Source: Paenibacillus gorillae
Lineage (GTDB): Bacteria; Bacillota; Bacilli; Paenibacillales; Paenibacillaceae
Reading direction: 5' to 3'
Assembly: GCF_000513275.1 (NCBI RefSeq)
Contig: NZ_CBVJ010000095.1
Location: forward strand, 117,062 to 181,061
Length of the DNA stretch: 64,000 nucleotides
Part shown: one piece after another, positions 1-8,655 of the stretch
How the letters are laid out: each line of letters opens with the position of its first letter
Position numbering within the stretch: the first letter of the stretch is position 1
Position numbers and translations under genes: made by a program
Notes under the pieces: model-generated
The model's database searches: none
What the model saw: the letters and a program-made list of their open reading frames with translations, nothing else
Told to the model about the DNA's origin: nothing

Positions 1-557
1 TCTCCGCTGTCCATAAAGCGATGCAGCACATCCAGCATTGTCCGCCAAGCGAGCGGATCTAGTCCGGATGAAGGCTCGTCGAGCAGCAGCAGCTCCGGAT
101 GATGCGCCAGGGCGAGAGCAAGCTCATACTTGCGCCGTGTCCCCTTGGACATGCTGCCCAGACGCAAGCTGTCATCAACTTCGAATACACGCAGAAGCTC
201 TCGATAGCGGTTCAAATCCCACTCCGGGTACCAGCGTCTGTTGAACGCTGTTTTGTAGGAACCTCGCATCCCCTTGTCATGCACACCGAACAGCTCCGGT
301 ACATACCCGATTCGCTGCTTTAGCTTCGTATCCTCCCCATCACCATACCCAAGCCGATGACCAAGAATCGTAATGTCACCCTTATCCGGTCTCGCCAACT
401 CAAGCAAGAGCCGGAACGTTGAGCTTTTGCCTGAACCGTTGGGACCCACGATTGCTGTTACGTATCCTTTTGGAATATCGAGCGTAATGGGCCCAAGCTG
501 AAAATGAGGACGGCTTTGCTCGACATGACTCAAACGAATTGCAGCTTCTTCCGACAT
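1..557 (-). CDS. ABC transporter ATP-binding protein (3' end outside window)
   Basis: Nucleotide-binding subunit of an ABC exporter. The reading frame is open from an ATG at 557 to the left edge, so the C-terminus is missing. The translation shows a Walker A motif (GPNGSGKSS), a signature-like MSKGTRRK and a Walker B followed by the D-loop (LLLLDEPSSGLD), in that order. These features match the family of YtrB/EcsA-like ATPases that pair with ABC-2-type permeases. It lies 31 bp downstream of the GntR regulator on the same strand and is probably co-transcribed with it and with the permease at 1030-1767. The substrate cannot be told from sequence. Confidence 0.9.
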   Translation of the reverse strand, partial: MSEEAAIRLSHVEQSRPHFQLGPITLDIPKGYVTAIVGPNGSGKSSTFRLLLELARPDKGDITILGHRLGYGDGEDTKLKQRIGYVPELFGVHDKGMRGSYKTAFNRRWYPEWDLNRYRELLRVFEVDDSLRLGSMSKGTRRKYELALALAHHPELLLLDEPSSGLDPLAWRTMLDVLHRFMDSG

Positions 558-588
558 CCCCTTCACCTCGTTGTCCTGTTATATCGAT

Positions 589-978
589 CTAGTTCCCGTA
601 ATGTTTATCCAGCGCCTCGCGGAACAAATCCGCAAGCTCTTCCTTAGAGCATTGTACAAGCTTCCCTGCCGCTACCGCTCCTTCAATTGCATCAATGACA
701 GCTTCCAATCGATGACGATCCATCTCTCTTTGTTCCACCCTCGCTACATAGGTTCCGGTTCCTTGTCTTGTCCGCAGCAATCCTTCCGACTCCAGGTCCT
801 GGTAAACCCGGCGAACGGTAATGACGCTGCATTTCAGCAGTTGAGCCAGTTCCCTTATGGATGGAAGCAGCGTTCCTTCGGAAAGCTGTCCGCTCACAAT
901 TAATGCCCGAAGCTGCACCTCAATCTGATAGTAAAGCGGTTCGGCGCTTTGTTCGTTAATTTGTATCGGCAGCCACAC
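589..978 (-). CDS. GntR family transcriptional regulator, YtrA subfamily
   Basis: A 129-residue repressor-type protein. The N-terminal winged helix runs from about residue 12 to 80 and contains the family pattern PLYYQIEVQLRALI, LPSIRELAQ and a recognition helix (SVITVRRVYQDLESEGLL) followed by the wing (RTRQGTGTYV). Only a short C-terminal tail of about 45 residues follows, as in the YtrA subfamily, which usually controls adjacent ABC transporters and binds a palindrome at the promoter. Such a palindrome lies at 1803-1832, upstream of the first gene of this operon. The gene sits between the permease and the ATPase, so autoregulation of the whole cassette is the likely arrangement. The effector is unknown. 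Confidence 0.93.
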   Translation of the reverse strand: MWLPIQINEQSAEPLYYQIEVQLRALIVSGQLSEGTLLPSIRELAQLLKCSVITVRRVYQDLESEGLLRTRQGTGTYVARVEQREMDRHRLEAVIDAIEGAVAAGKLVQCSKEELADLFREALDKHYGN

Positions 979-1029
979 GGCTTCACCTTCTTTATTAAAG
1001 ACTTGAATTCAATCCATCTGTTTTCTGAA

Positions 1030-1767
1030 TTATCCCAGCTTGATGCTCTCCTTATTAATAAAACTGCGCTTCCTGAGCCTTTTCACAATGATCGCGTAGC
1101 CTGCTGCCAGAGAAGTTACGGCGTATAGTATAGCACCAGCCGTATACCACCAATGTCCAGCTTGAAGCTCTCTTAACAGCCCAAGTACAACATTGACACC
1201 AGCCAGCTTAATCGCTATTAATAGAGAGCCCACGATAATCATCAATACAATGCAATAAATCGAGTACAATCTGCTGGAATAGCCAAGCTCAAAGAAAATG
1301 TAAGTAACAGCAATTCCGATGGCAAAACAGAACCAGAATAGTGCGAACAAGCTATAAGCGCCAAGATCGATGTTTTCACGCAAGCTCGCTACGGACAAAT
1401 ACTGAATAGAGAAAAACAACACGACCATCGGCAGCAAAATAATGAAAAACTGCAGCATACGTCCCAGTATCAAGTCCTTTAATGGAATTGGCATCGATCT
1501 CCACTCCGCCAGCTTGTCAGTGAAGCCATCCTCTTTCCATGCGCGCATTGTCGTCCTGTTGAACGCGAAACCAAAGTTTGGAAAAATAAGGATGAATGTA
1601 TAGTCCAAAAACCAAATCACCGAATCAGGTACTTTCTCCTCAAATTGAAAAAATCCCATCGTAACGATAGCCATGTATACACAAAACGCGATGGTGAAAA
1701 GCAGGCCGTATTTATCTCTTACCAGCTCATGTTTCGCAATGTGCCATGCACCCTGCCAAGCGTTCAA
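1030..1767 (-). CDS. ABC-2-type membrane permease, first gene of GntR-controlled cassette
   Basis: A 245-residue integral membrane protein with six likely transmembrane segments (about residues 20-42, 55-72, 105-125, 140-165, 172-195, 205-230) and basic cytoplasmic ends. It has no recognisable catalytic motif. Size, topology and position upstream of a GntR-type regulator and an ABC ATPase identify it as the permease subunit of a small ABC exporter, like the permeases of YtrA-controlled cassettes. It is the promoter-proximal gene, and its start lies about 60 bp from the predicted -10. The substrate is not inferable; cell-envelope stress or antimicrobial export is a guess based on related cassettes. 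Confidence 0.8.
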   Translation of the reverse strand: MNAWQGAWHIAKHELVRDKYGLLFTIAFCVYMAIVTMGFFQFEEKVPDSVIWFLDYTFILIFPNFGFAFNRTTMRAWKEDGFTDKLAEWRSMPIPLKDLILGRMLQFFIILLPMVVLFFSIQYLSVASLRENIDLGAYSLFALFWFCFAIGIAVTYIFFELGYSSRLYSIYCIVLMIIVGSLLIAIKLAGVNVVLGLLRELQAGHWWYTAGAILYAVTSLAAGYAIIVKRLRKRSFINKESIKLG

Positions 1768-1802
1768 TCCGCTATCCCCTTCCTGTCTTCCTTCACTCTG
1801 TA

Positions 1803-1855
1803 TATACTGTATATATCTTTATACACAGTATAGTCACACCTCTATAAAGTGTCAA
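1803..1855 (-). promoter_or_regulatory. Sigma-A promoter with overlapping palindromic operator for the GntR/ABC cassette
   Basis: On the minus strand a perfect -35 TTGACA (1850-1855) is separated by exactly 17 bp from a -10 TATACT (1827-1832). The -10 hexamer is part of a 13-bp inverted repeat, arms 1803-1815 and 1820-1832 with a single mismatch and core TATACTGT/ACAGTATA. The palindrome covers the -10 and the start site, which fits steric repression by the GntR regulator encoded at 589-978. Promoter and palindrome are seen directly; the repressor assignment is inferred. Confidence 0.8.
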
Positions 1856-1891
1856 CCATTTCCATCAAATTCTTTTTAAAGCTTATCCCGC

Positions 1892-1942
1892 ATAAAAAAA
1901 GAGCTTCCCTGACCGCCGTATAACGGCTTAAGGAAAGCTCTT
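1892..1942 (-). terminator. Rho-independent terminator after the cta operon
   Basis: Outer stem AAGAGCTT (1899-1906) pairs with AAGCTCTT (1935-1942), and an inner GCCGT/ACGGC hairpin lies between. On the minus strand the stem is followed by a run of seven T (plus-strand A at 1894-1900). It lies just past the stop of the DUF420 gene. Confidence 0.85.
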
Positions 1943-1949
1943 AATTATC

Positions 1950-2414
1950 TTACCAGCCAAATATCGCATCGATGACCGGCCTCGTATGGCCGCCTGGATA
2001 CATCAGATAAAGCAATACGTAGACGGCAACGCCTGTAATCGCTGTGAAAAACCAGATGATCGAAGTAATTCTGCCCCACTTGCGATGCTTGGCGTATTTG
2101 CTCTTAAAGCCTAGCACAAGCGTTGTAATACCAAACACTGCAGCAACGGTCGCAAGCACGATATGGAACAGCAGGAAGGTCAAATAGTAAGGCTTCAGAC
2201 TATCTGGCCCGCCCCATGCCGTATTGCCGATGATCACCGTCCGGGAAGAATAAATAATAAAGAAGATAATCGCTGCAATTGCAGCGGCAATCATCACTTT
2301 CTTATGCGCATCGAGCCTGCGCTTGATCGCGAGGCCCCAGCCGATCGCAACCAGCACCGCGCTGATGACGATGAAGGTAGTGCTGACTGTAGGGAAAATA
2401 AAATACCAATCCAA
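1950..2414 (-). CDS. ctaM: DUF420 membrane protein, CtaM-like oxidase assembly factor
   Basis: A 154-residue protein with four to five transmembrane segments and conserved histidines in and beside the membrane spans (for example LLFHIVLA and KYAKHRKWGR). It belongs to the DUF420/YozB family. The staphylococcal member CtaM is needed for a functional aa3-type oxidase, and the position at the end of the cta operon agrees with such a role. The frame starts at a TTG (2412-2414) 8 bp after AGGTGG; no in-frame ATG gives a better start. It is 37 bp downstream of ctaG and is followed directly by a strong terminator, so it is the last gene of the operon. The symbol is given by homology of family and context. 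Confidence 0.85.
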   Translation of the reverse strand: MDWYFIFPTVSTTFIVISAVLVAIGWGLAIKRRLDAHKKVMIAAAIAAIIFFIIYSSRTVIIGNTAWGGPDSLKPYYLTFLLFHIVLATVAAVFGITTLVLGFKSKYAKHRKWGRITSIIWFFTAITGVAVYVLLYLMYPGGHTRPVIDAIFGW

Positions 2415-2451
2415 TGTTCATCCCACCTGTACCGATAATTATAGTAACAAA

Positions 2452-3348
2452 CTACGCCGTGCCCGGGTTTGAGTTTGGAAGCTCGTCATCCTTATGCTCG
2501 CGTTTAAACCAGTGAGTAAAAATATAGCCCAAGATGATTCCGTACATGAGCTCCTGAACAAGCTTCATCACGATGCCTCCGAGCTGTTGATCCTCAACAG
2601 GGCTCATCAAATTGAAAAACTGCGGCCCGTCGAACAGATCCAGCAATCTCGAAGGGTCGCCCGATACGCAATAGCCCATAGCCTGTACCCAAACTAGCGG
2701 ATCGCTATAAATCGCGTACATAGGCGAGCTGGCAAAAATAATCAACGCACAGGCAGGCGTAAGCAGAATGCCATTAGCAAATACGTAAGCCAGCTTCTTC
2801 AAATCCGTCAAGCGATTCCACTCCGGCACCGGGCAGGCAATCTGCCACCACATCATAGAAGCTGTGATGAACAGAATCAAGTAGTACAACCGGTGAACGA
2901 AGAAATTTGTCATCACATAATCATGAACCATAGGGACATGATAAATGGAGAACAGCAAGTTAAACAGAATCAGCGTCGAGATCGGATTCATCAGAAACCG
3001 CAATTTGCTCCATACGGGACGCGAAAATACTTTGCGCCATACGAAAGCCGGAATGGACAGCAGCAGCATCGGTGGCACAATGAGATAAGAGATGGACATG
3101 TTCACCATATGGAACGTAAACATCAAATGTCCCAGCAGGTTCAACGGACCTCCGTGCGAGAGATATAACAAGAGCGCCGACGCCACGAACATCAACTTTT
3201 GCAGCACCGTTGCTGAAGGCTCTGCAGCCGCGTGCTTCTCCCTCCATGGCCCTATTACATAGAAGTAAAGAATGACGAGAGCCGCCATCCCAAACAGGAA
3301 CCACGGGGTCCACACTTCTTCGAAGCTGAAATATTGTAAGCCTAGCAT
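2452..3348 (-). CDS. ctaG: Cytochrome c oxidase assembly factor CtaG
   Basis: A 298-residue polytopic membrane protein of the Caa3_CtaG family, needed in Bacillus for formation of active caa3 oxidase. Seven hydrophobic segments are visible. The family hallmarks are present: the histidine-rich stretch around residues 64-82 (LSHGGPLN, GHLMFTFHMVNM) and the PxxxWWQIxCPxPEWNRL-like region after a long hydrophobic segment. The start ATG has a good AAGGAG site 8 bp upstream. It follows ctaF across a 80-bp gap that carries a terminator hairpin, so its expression may be lower than that of the structural subunits. Confidence 0.93.
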   Translation of the reverse strand: MLGLQYFSFEEVWTPWFLFGMAALVILYFYVIGPWREKHAAAEPSATVLQKLMFVASALLLYLSHGGPLNLLGHLMFTFHMVNMSISYLIVPPMLLLSIPAFVWRKVFSRPVWSKLRFLMNPISTLILFNLLFSIYHVPMVHDYVMTNFFVHRLYYLILFITASMMWWQIACPVPEWNRLTDLKKLAYVFANGILLTPACALIIFASSPMYAIYSDPLVWVQAMGYCVSGDPSRLLDLFDGPQFFNLMSPVEDQQLGGIVMKLVQELMYGIILGYIFTHWFKREHKDDELPNSNPGTA

Positions 3349-3380
3349 TTGTGGAAGCTCCTTTCACACTCATCTTGCAA

Positions 3381-3415
3381 AAGAGGAGGGACCCAGCCTT
3401 AGGGACCCTCCTCTT
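3381..3415. terminator. Terminator/attenuator hairpin between ctaF and ctaG
   Basis: A 10-bp stem (AAGAGGAGGG, 3381-3390, with its complement at 3406-3415) plus three inner CCC/GGG pairs and one mismatch. T-rich sequence follows on both strands, stronger on the plus strand. For the minus-strand operon it would cause partial termination before ctaG and ctaM. Confidence 0.75.
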
Positions 3416-3428
3416 TTTAGTTGAATTT

Positions 3429-3746
3429 TTACCACCAAGCCCAGTATTCCGCCATAATCACGCAAGTGAATACGATGAACACACCGAACAGGATAGCAAC
3501 GGTTGCATAAGCATGGCCGCGGTCTTTCATATGCATCCATACAGCCATCTGTACGAATACTTGCAGAATCGCACAACCGATAAGAATGATGTAGATAAAG
3601 TCGGTGTTAATCTCGCCGGAAGCGACTGTCGCGAAGGCAATCAGCGTCAACAAAACGGATAGAATAAACGATACGATCGCTTTCTGCGGCCCCTCAAGCT
3701 TATGACGAACGGGGCGTTTTTCTTCAGCGGAATGATTGCTTGACAT
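3429..3746 (-). CDS. ctaF: Cytochrome c oxidase subunit IV (caa3 type)
   Basis: A 105-residue membrane protein with three transmembrane helices after a hydrophilic N-terminus of about 22 residues. It matches the COX4_pro family (subunit IVB of Bacillus caa3 oxidase), with the typical VQMAVWMHMKDRG segment between helices two and three. It starts 3 bp after the stop of ctaE, so the two are probably translationally coupled; a GGTGG site lies upstream of the ATG. Its role is structural in the oxidase complex. Confidence 0.93.
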   Translation of the reverse strand: MSSNHSAEEKRPVRHKLEGPQKAIVSFILSVLLTLIAFATVASGEINTDFIYIILIGCAILQVFVQMAVWMHMKDRGHAYATVAILFGVFIVFTCVIMAEYWAWW

Positions 3747-3749
3747 GGA

Positions 3750-4361
3750 TTAAACCACCTTTCCCATCAAGTAAACGACGGTGAAGATAAATACCCAGAC
3801 TACGTCGATAAAGTGCCAATACAGACCCGCCACATACGCCTTAGGCGCAGTAACGACCGTTAGGCCTTTCTTAGCCAACTGGCCGATCAGAAGCGAGATC
3901 CACACGATACCGAGTGCTACGTGAGCACCGTGGAAGCCGACAAGCGTATAGAACGAGGAGCTGAATGCACTCGTTGTAAAGCCGTGGCCTTCATGCACAT
4001 AGTGATAGAACTCATAAATCTCCAGACACAGGAAGCCTAAACCGAGCAAGACCGTAACAATAAGCCAGGTAATCAGCTTCTTGTTGTCGTGGCGGTGCAG
4101 CGCCTGAGTAGCGAATACACTCGTCAACGACGAGGTTAGCAGGAGCGCTGTAGCAATCGCTACGAGCGGCAGTGAGAACAGCTCATGAGCCGGAGGCCCG
4201 TCGAGAACTTGATGGCGGAGTGCCAGGAACGCCGAGAACAGCGTTCCGAACAATACCGTTTCACCGCCTAGGAAAAGCCAGAAACCAAGAACTTTATTGC
4301 GTCCCTCAAGGGTCGCCTTTTCGGGCTCATGAGGCAATTGCCCTTCTACGTGTGCACTCAT
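3750..4361 (-). CDS. ctaE: Cytochrome c oxidase subunit III (caa3 type)
   Basis: A 203-residue subunit III with five transmembrane helices, the short form typical of Gram-positive caa3 oxidases. Conserved features are the LGGETVLFGTLFSAFLALR first helix, the acidic residue in the LCLEIYEFYHY segment, GFHGAHVALG, and the terminal WHFIDVVWVFIFTVVYL. The start ATG overlaps the stop of ctaD in an ATGA configuration (4358-4361), pointing to translational coupling. Within the complex, subunit III stabilises subunit I and surrounds the proton-uptake side. Confidence 0.96.
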   Translation of the reverse strand: MSAHVEGQLPHEPEKATLEGRNKVLGFWLFLGGETVLFGTLFSAFLALRHQVLDGPPAHELFSLPLVAIATALLLTSSLTSVFATQALHRHDNKKLITWLIVTVLLGLGFLCLEIYEFYHYVHEGHGFTTSAFSSSFYTLVGFHGAHVALGIVWISLLIGQLAKKGLTVVTAPKAYVAGLYWHFIDVVWVFIFTVVYLMGKVV

Positions 4362-6241
4362 GCTTTTACCCCCCCGTCATGCTGATCTTCAGGCTCGATA
4401 TGGAAACCATGATCATCGTATAAAGAACGAAGGATCATACAAGTAAATGTTACGAGCAAACCAACTGCTCCAATAACGTATCCCGTGTCGATACCTGCAA
4501 CGCTGCCCCATGTGCCATCGGAGTAAAGCAAGCCGAAGCCTGTAATGAACAAGCCAAGCGACATGAAGAACGGAAGAATCGAAGGTGAAGGCATATGGAT
4601 CGAACCGATTGGCTCGGCAGGCGTCATGCCTTTTTTGCCATCCATTTTCTCTTTCCAGAATGCATCATAACCGCGAACGAGCGGCGTTTGCTGGAAGTTG
4701 TACTCTGGCGGCGGCGAAGGAATCGTCCACTCCAGCGTACGTCCGTCTTCCCAAGGATCGTTTACAGCATTTTTCGGTTTGAAAGCTGTAATCGTCACGT
4801 TCAGAAGGAAGAAGATCGTGCCAAGACCCATCAGAATGGCGCCAATTGTACTAATCAAGTTCATTTCATTGAAGCCCAGTCCGTCCAGGTACGTCCAAAT
4901 CCGGCGCGGCATGCCGAGCAAGCCAAGGAAATGCTGTACGAAGAACGTCATATGGAAACCAATGAAGAATGTCCAGAACGTCAACTTGCCGATCGTTTCG
5001 TTCAGCATGCGTCCGAACATTTTCGGCCACCAGTAGTGCAGGCCGGAGAAAATACCAAGGATCAAACCGCCTACGATAACGTAGTGGAAATGCGCGACAA
5101 CGAAGTACGAGTCATGGTACTGGAAGTCGGCAGGCGCGGCTGCCAGCATAACGCCGGTAACGCCGCCCATTACGAAGGTCGGGATAAAGCCGACTGCAAA
5201 CAAATTCGCTGTCGTGAACTTAATGGAACCGCCCCACATCGTAAACAGCCAGTTGAAGATTTTAATACCAGTCGGTACTGCGATCAACATCGTCGCAATG
5301 GAAAAGAGAGAGTTCGCTATCGGTCCAAGACCGGTTGTGAACATGTGATGCGCCCATACCATGAAGCCCAAGAAACCGATCAGAATCGTAGCGAATACCA
5401 TGGAGCTGTATCCGAACAGACGCTTTCTTGAGAATGTACTAATAACGTCGGAGATAACGCCGAATGCCGGCAAGATGAGGATATAAACCTCAGGATGTCC
5501 GAATATCCAGAAAATATGCTCCCATAGTACGGTATTGCCGCCGCCGGAAGGATCGAAGAAATTCGCATCGAAGATCCGGTCGAACATCAGTGCCGCTAAG
5601 CCTACAGTCAGTGCAGGGAAAGCGAACAGGATCAGCGCCGAAGTAATGAACGACGCCCAAGTGAACATCGGCATGCGCATGAAAGTCATGCCTGGCGCAC
5701 GCATGTTGATAATCGTTACGAGGAAGTTGATGCCCCCGATGAGGGTACCAATACCTGCGATCTGCAAGCCGATAACATAATAGTCCATACCATGTCCGGG
5801 ACTATAAGTCGTTCCGGCAAGCGGAGCATATGCTGTCCAGCCAGCTTCAGGAGCACTGCCAGCAAACCAGCTGACATTAAGAAGCACTGCACCGAAGAAG
5901 AAAGTCCAGAAACCAAGTGCGTTAACAAAAGGGAATGCAACGTCGCGCGCGCCGATCTGCAGCGGCACAATCGCATTCATCAAAGCAAAGAGCATCGGCA
6001 TCGCTGCCAGAAAGATCATTGTCGTGCCGTGCATTGTCAATAGTTCGTTGTATGTATCCGCGCCTACGAAATCGTTAAGCGGTTTCCATAATTGAATCCG
6101 AATAAGCAACGCTTCCAAGCCGCCGACAAGAAAGAAAAAACCGCCGGCGATCAAATACAAGATGCCGATTTTTTTGTGGTCAACCGTTGTCAGCCAATCC
6201 ATCAGGCCGGTATGACGTTTAACCGCATGTCCATGAGCCAA
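4358..6241 (-). CDS. ctaD: Cytochrome c oxidase subunit I (caa3 type)
   Basis: Catalytic subunit holding haem a and the haem a3-CuB site, reducing O2 and pumping protons. From the chosen start, the haem a histidine is in LLTMHGTTM (about 71), the CuB histidine and cross-linked tyrosine in GHPEVY (249-253), the two other CuB histidines in WAHHMFTTG (298-299), and the haem a3 and second haem a histidines in AHFHYV (384, 386). The open frame extends to 6259, but AAGGAGGT lies inside that extension; a TTG at 6241, 7 bp after it and giving MAHGHAVKRH, is the supported start (627 residues). The extra C-terminal helices after about residue 520 fit the Bacillus-type CtaD. Confidence 0.96.
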   Translation of the reverse strand: MAHGHAVKRHTGLMDWLTTVDHKKIGILYLIAGGFFFLVGGLEALLIRIQLWKPLNDFVGADTYNELLTMHGTTMIFLAAMPMLFALMNAIVPLQIGARDVAFPFVNALGFWTFFFGAVLLNVSWFAGSAPEAGWTAYAPLAGTTYSPGHGMDYYVIGLQIAGIGTLIGGINFLVTIINMRAPGMTFMRMPMFTWASFITSALILFAFPALTVGLAALMFDRIFDANFFDPSGGGNTVLWEHIFWIFGHPEVYILILPAFGVISDVISTFSRKRLFGYSSMVFATILIGFLGFMVWAHHMFTTGLGPIANSLFSIATMLIAVPTGIKIFNWLFTMWGGSIKFTTANLFAVGFIPTFVMGGVTGVMLAAAPADFQYHDSYFVVAHFHYVIVGGLILGIFSGLHYWWPKMFGRMLNETIGKLTFWTFFIGFHMTFFVQHFLGLLGMPRRIWTYLDGLGFNEMNLISTIGAILMGLGTIFFLLNVTITAFKPKNAVNDPWEDGRTLEWTIPSPPPEYNFQQTPLVRGYDAFWKEKMDGKKGMTPAEPIGSIHMPSPSILPFFMSLGLFITGFGLLYSDGTWGSVAGIDTGYVIGAVGLLVTFTCMILRSLYDDHGFHIEPEDQHDGGVKA

Positions 6242-6270
6242 GGTAGGTACCTCCTTCAATCACCGATGAT

Positions 6271-7317
6271 TTATTGTTGATAGTCAAGCGTCAAATCAGA
6301 CAAATATTTTGCAATGCCATCGAGCTCTTGTTCTGTCAAGTCGACTTTAGGCATTTGGTTGCCAGGTTTGACAGCTTGAGGATCTTTAATCCAACGATGC
6401 AGGTTTTCTTCAACCGAACCTTCGTTGGAATATTTAGGATCGTCGGTGTTGACAAGGATACCGCCTACAGTCTGACGACTGCCGATACCTGTCAAGTTAG
6501 GGAAAGCAGGACCGCCTTGATCGCCTACAGCATGGCAAGTCAAGCATTTGCTTACAAAAGCTTCTTTAACGGCAGGATCGCTAGGAAGAGCAACGGGTTC
6601 TTGCAGAGCTGCTGTCCAACGATCAAACGAAGACTCGTCCACCGATTTTACTTTAAAGTCCATCAGGCCGTGAGAAGGTCCGCAAAGCTCGGCACATTTG
6701 CCCAAGTAAACGCCTTCTTTTGGAGCTGAGAAGTACATAATATTTACGTTCGCGCCAGGGTTTGTATCAATCTTGCCGGCAAGCGACGGAATCCAGAACG
6801 AGTGAAGCACGTCTGCCGATTTCGCTTCGATCGAGATTGTTTTGCCTGTAGGAATGATTAGTTCCTGCGCAGTTTTAATGCCAAGCTCCGGATATTCGAA
6901 TTCCCACCAGTATTGGTGCGAAGTCACGATTACTTTAACCGCATCCGGGTCCTTCGTGTAGTCCTTGGCTAAGTTAAATACCGATTGTACCGTCGGTACG
7001 CCAAGAATGATAAGCATAATAATTGGAATTACCGTCCAGATAATTTCCAGCTTGTGGCTGCCTTCCACTTGCTTTGGAATCGTTTTGTCTCCGGGACGAC
7101 GGCGGAAACGAATAATTACGTAGAAAGAAATCGCAAATACGACTACAATCACGATCAACATGATTGAAATCGCCAGCTTCATCAGTCCGAATTGCTCTTG
7201 CGCTACAGGACCTTGGGGATTCAACGTGGACAAGTCACTTCGTCCGCACGCCGACAGCACCAGAACCATCAAGGCCAGAAGCGGCGCAAGCCGTTTTACA
7301 AACTGCCACCGATTCAT
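6271..7317 (-). CDS. ctaC: Cytochrome c oxidase subunit II with fused cytochrome c domain
   Basis: A 348-residue lipoprotein (lipobox LSAC, Cys24) with two membrane helices (about 43-70 and 92-112). The CuA domain follows with ligands His171, Cys207, Cys211, His215 and Met218 (CAELCGPSHGLM). The C-terminal cytochrome c domain has the haem motif CLTCH (257-261) and a probable axial Met321 (NQMPKVDL). The fused haem c domain makes this a caa3-type oxidase that accepts electrons from cytochrome c. It is the first gene of the operon; 30 bp separate it from ctaD. No ctaA or ctaB (haem a synthesis) genes are within the window. Confidence 0.96.
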   Translation of the reverse strand: MNRWQFVKRLAPLLALMVLVLSACGRSDLSTLNPQGPVAQEQFGLMKLAISIMLIVIVVVFAISFYVIIRFRRRPGDKTIPKQVEGSHKLEIIWTVIPIIMLIILGVPTVQSVFNLAKDYTKDPDAVKVIVTSHQYWWEFEYPELGIKTAQELIIPTGKTISIEAKSADVLHSFWIPSLAGKIDTNPGANVNIMYFSAPKEGVYLGKCAELCGPSHGLMDFKVKSVDESSFDRWTAALQEPVALPSDPAVKEAFVSKCLTCHAVGDQGGPAFPNLTGIGSRQTVGGILVNTDDPKYSNEGSVEENLHRWIKDPQAVKPGNQMPKVDLTEQELDGIAKYLSDLTLDYQQ

Positions 7318-7712
7318 TAATTAATCAACCCCACTTTTGACGTTTTCGCAGCTGAAAAATTCGCATAATTAAGCGATAAACTGCGTGTTTTCACAGATGT
7401 TTTGACAACTCCTGCAACTTAAATCACTTTATTAAATATAAAGTTGAAGCCCTTATTTGTCAATGTTCCACAGAGAGTTCACAAATTGTTCGCAAAGCTG
7501 TCAAAAACGTTCATTTTCAAGGCTTTTTTGCTTCTCGAAGGACTTGCTTTTATCGTTTTTGGCATCTCGCACAGCTGCCCGTACGTGATGTCAATTCCTA
7601 TCCTACATTGTGCACCAAACCCATGGTCAATTATGTATGGACTTCAGAGCGTATATTTAATCGTTCCCTACAGAAGCTATTCCTATAACTGCCCGAATGG
7701 AGGCTGATTTCA
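7318..7712. other. Intergenic region between ctaC and the spore lipoprotein gene
   Basis: This 395-bp divergent gap must hold the promoters of ctaC (minus) and of the YhcN-type gene (plus). A TTGACA is visible on the plus strand at 7402-7407 but has no convincing -10 at 16-18 bp. An 87-codon TTG-started frame on the plus strand (7444-7707) has no ribosome binding site and no recognisable family, and was not accepted. Confidence 0.5.
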
Positions 7713-8465
7713 ATGAACAAACACATTGCCGGAACTCTTGCCCTCACTCTGCTGCTGCTCGTCTCCCTAACGACTGCATGCGGCTATGAGAAGCGTATCC
7801 AGAACAGTGATCACGATTACGGCAGCCGTAAGGCAGGTGATCCGAAGAACGCCCTTTCTGCCAAGATGTATGGATCAGGGGCAGGCAAAAACAATCTCAA
7901 GCAGCATGACAACGCCTTTTTCGAATACAGCAATACACTCTCTAACAAAGTGACCCAATTAAACGGTATTGGCACCGCCATCGTGATGCTTACGGATAAG
8001 AATGCCTATGTCGGACTTGCGCTGGACTGGACGGCTGTCGGTACGAAAAGTACGGGCCGCACCAATGAGCAGAGCAATGGCGATGCTGTGTACAATACGG
8101 ATACAGGCAGCAACTATTGGGACAATCGGCAGTTGATTACGCCTTACAACTCCTACTTCTCGGTCAACGATCATTCACAGCTTTCTCATGAGCTGAAACA
8201 GACGGTCGCTACGCGGGTCAGGGAATATGCTCCCACCGTTCAAGAGGTGCATATTTCGGCGAATATGGACTTTGTGAATCAGCTTAATGAATACGCCAAG
8301 CAAGCATGGATGAACCGCTCTCTTGTGCCTTGGACTGAAGACTTCAACAACCTGGTGAAGCATCAGTTTGCCGGCGGAGACAAGATGCCTTCGCAAATTA
8401 TCGAGTATGAAAAAATGCGGGCAAAAAGCCGTCGCGGAGAGTCCATCATTCCCTATTCGCGATAG
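7713..8465 (+). CDS. YhcN/YlaJ family spore lipoprotein
   Basis: A 250-residue secreted lipoprotein: basic start, hydrophobic segment (about 7-20) and lipobox TTAC with Cys23. The mature part has the YhcN/YlaJ pattern, seen in IGTAIVMLTDKNAYVGLALD, followed by a polar insert and a conserved VREYAPTVQEVHISANMDF segment. Family members are made in the forespore and sit in the inner spore membrane or cortex region, where some affect outgrowth. The start ATG follows GGAGG by 9 bp. It is a single-gene unit ending in the terminator at 8581-8632. Sigma-G control is expected from the family but was not shown here. Confidence 0.88.
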   Translation: MNKHIAGTLALTLLLLVSLTTACGYEKRIQNSDHDYGSRKAGDPKNALSAKMYGSGAGKNNLKQHDNAFFEYSNTLSNKVTQLNGIGTAIVMLTDKNAYVGLALDWTAVGTKSTGRTNEQSNGDAVYNTDTGSNYWDNRQLITPYNSYFSVNDHSQLSHELKQTVATRVREYAPTVQEVHISANMDFVNQLNEYAKQAWMNRSLVPWTEDFNNLVKHQFAGGDKMPSQIIEYEKMRAKSRRGESIIPYSR

Positions 8466-8580
8466 AAGAATTTGACGGCGGCGACAGGTTTTATGACAAA
8501 AAATTCAATTTTAAAAAAATCTCTTCCTATTATATAGCGTATATTTAGAATTAGCTTCATAACCGGTTCAGCTAGCTGCA

Positions 8581-8632
8581 AAAAGCTGTTTCTCTCAGGC
8601 CCGTTGTTAAAGGCCTTGGAAACAGCTTTTTT
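8581..8632. terminator. Bidirectional terminator between convergent genes
   Basis: A 12-bp stem, AAAAGCTGTTTC (8581-8592) pairing with 8619-8630, with T-runs on both strands. It separates the spore lipoprotein gene (plus) from the DUF421 gene (minus). Confidence 0.85.
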
Positions 8633-8655
8633 CACTCTATATTTACCCTCTCGCT

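Noticed and set aside
4595..5431. 278-codon plus-strand frame
   Set aside because: It is antisense to ctaD and has no family resemblance.
7444..7707. 87-codon plus-strand frame upstream of the spore lipoprotein gene
   Set aside because: It begins with TTG without a ribosome binding site and shows no family features; the region must hold two divergent promoters.
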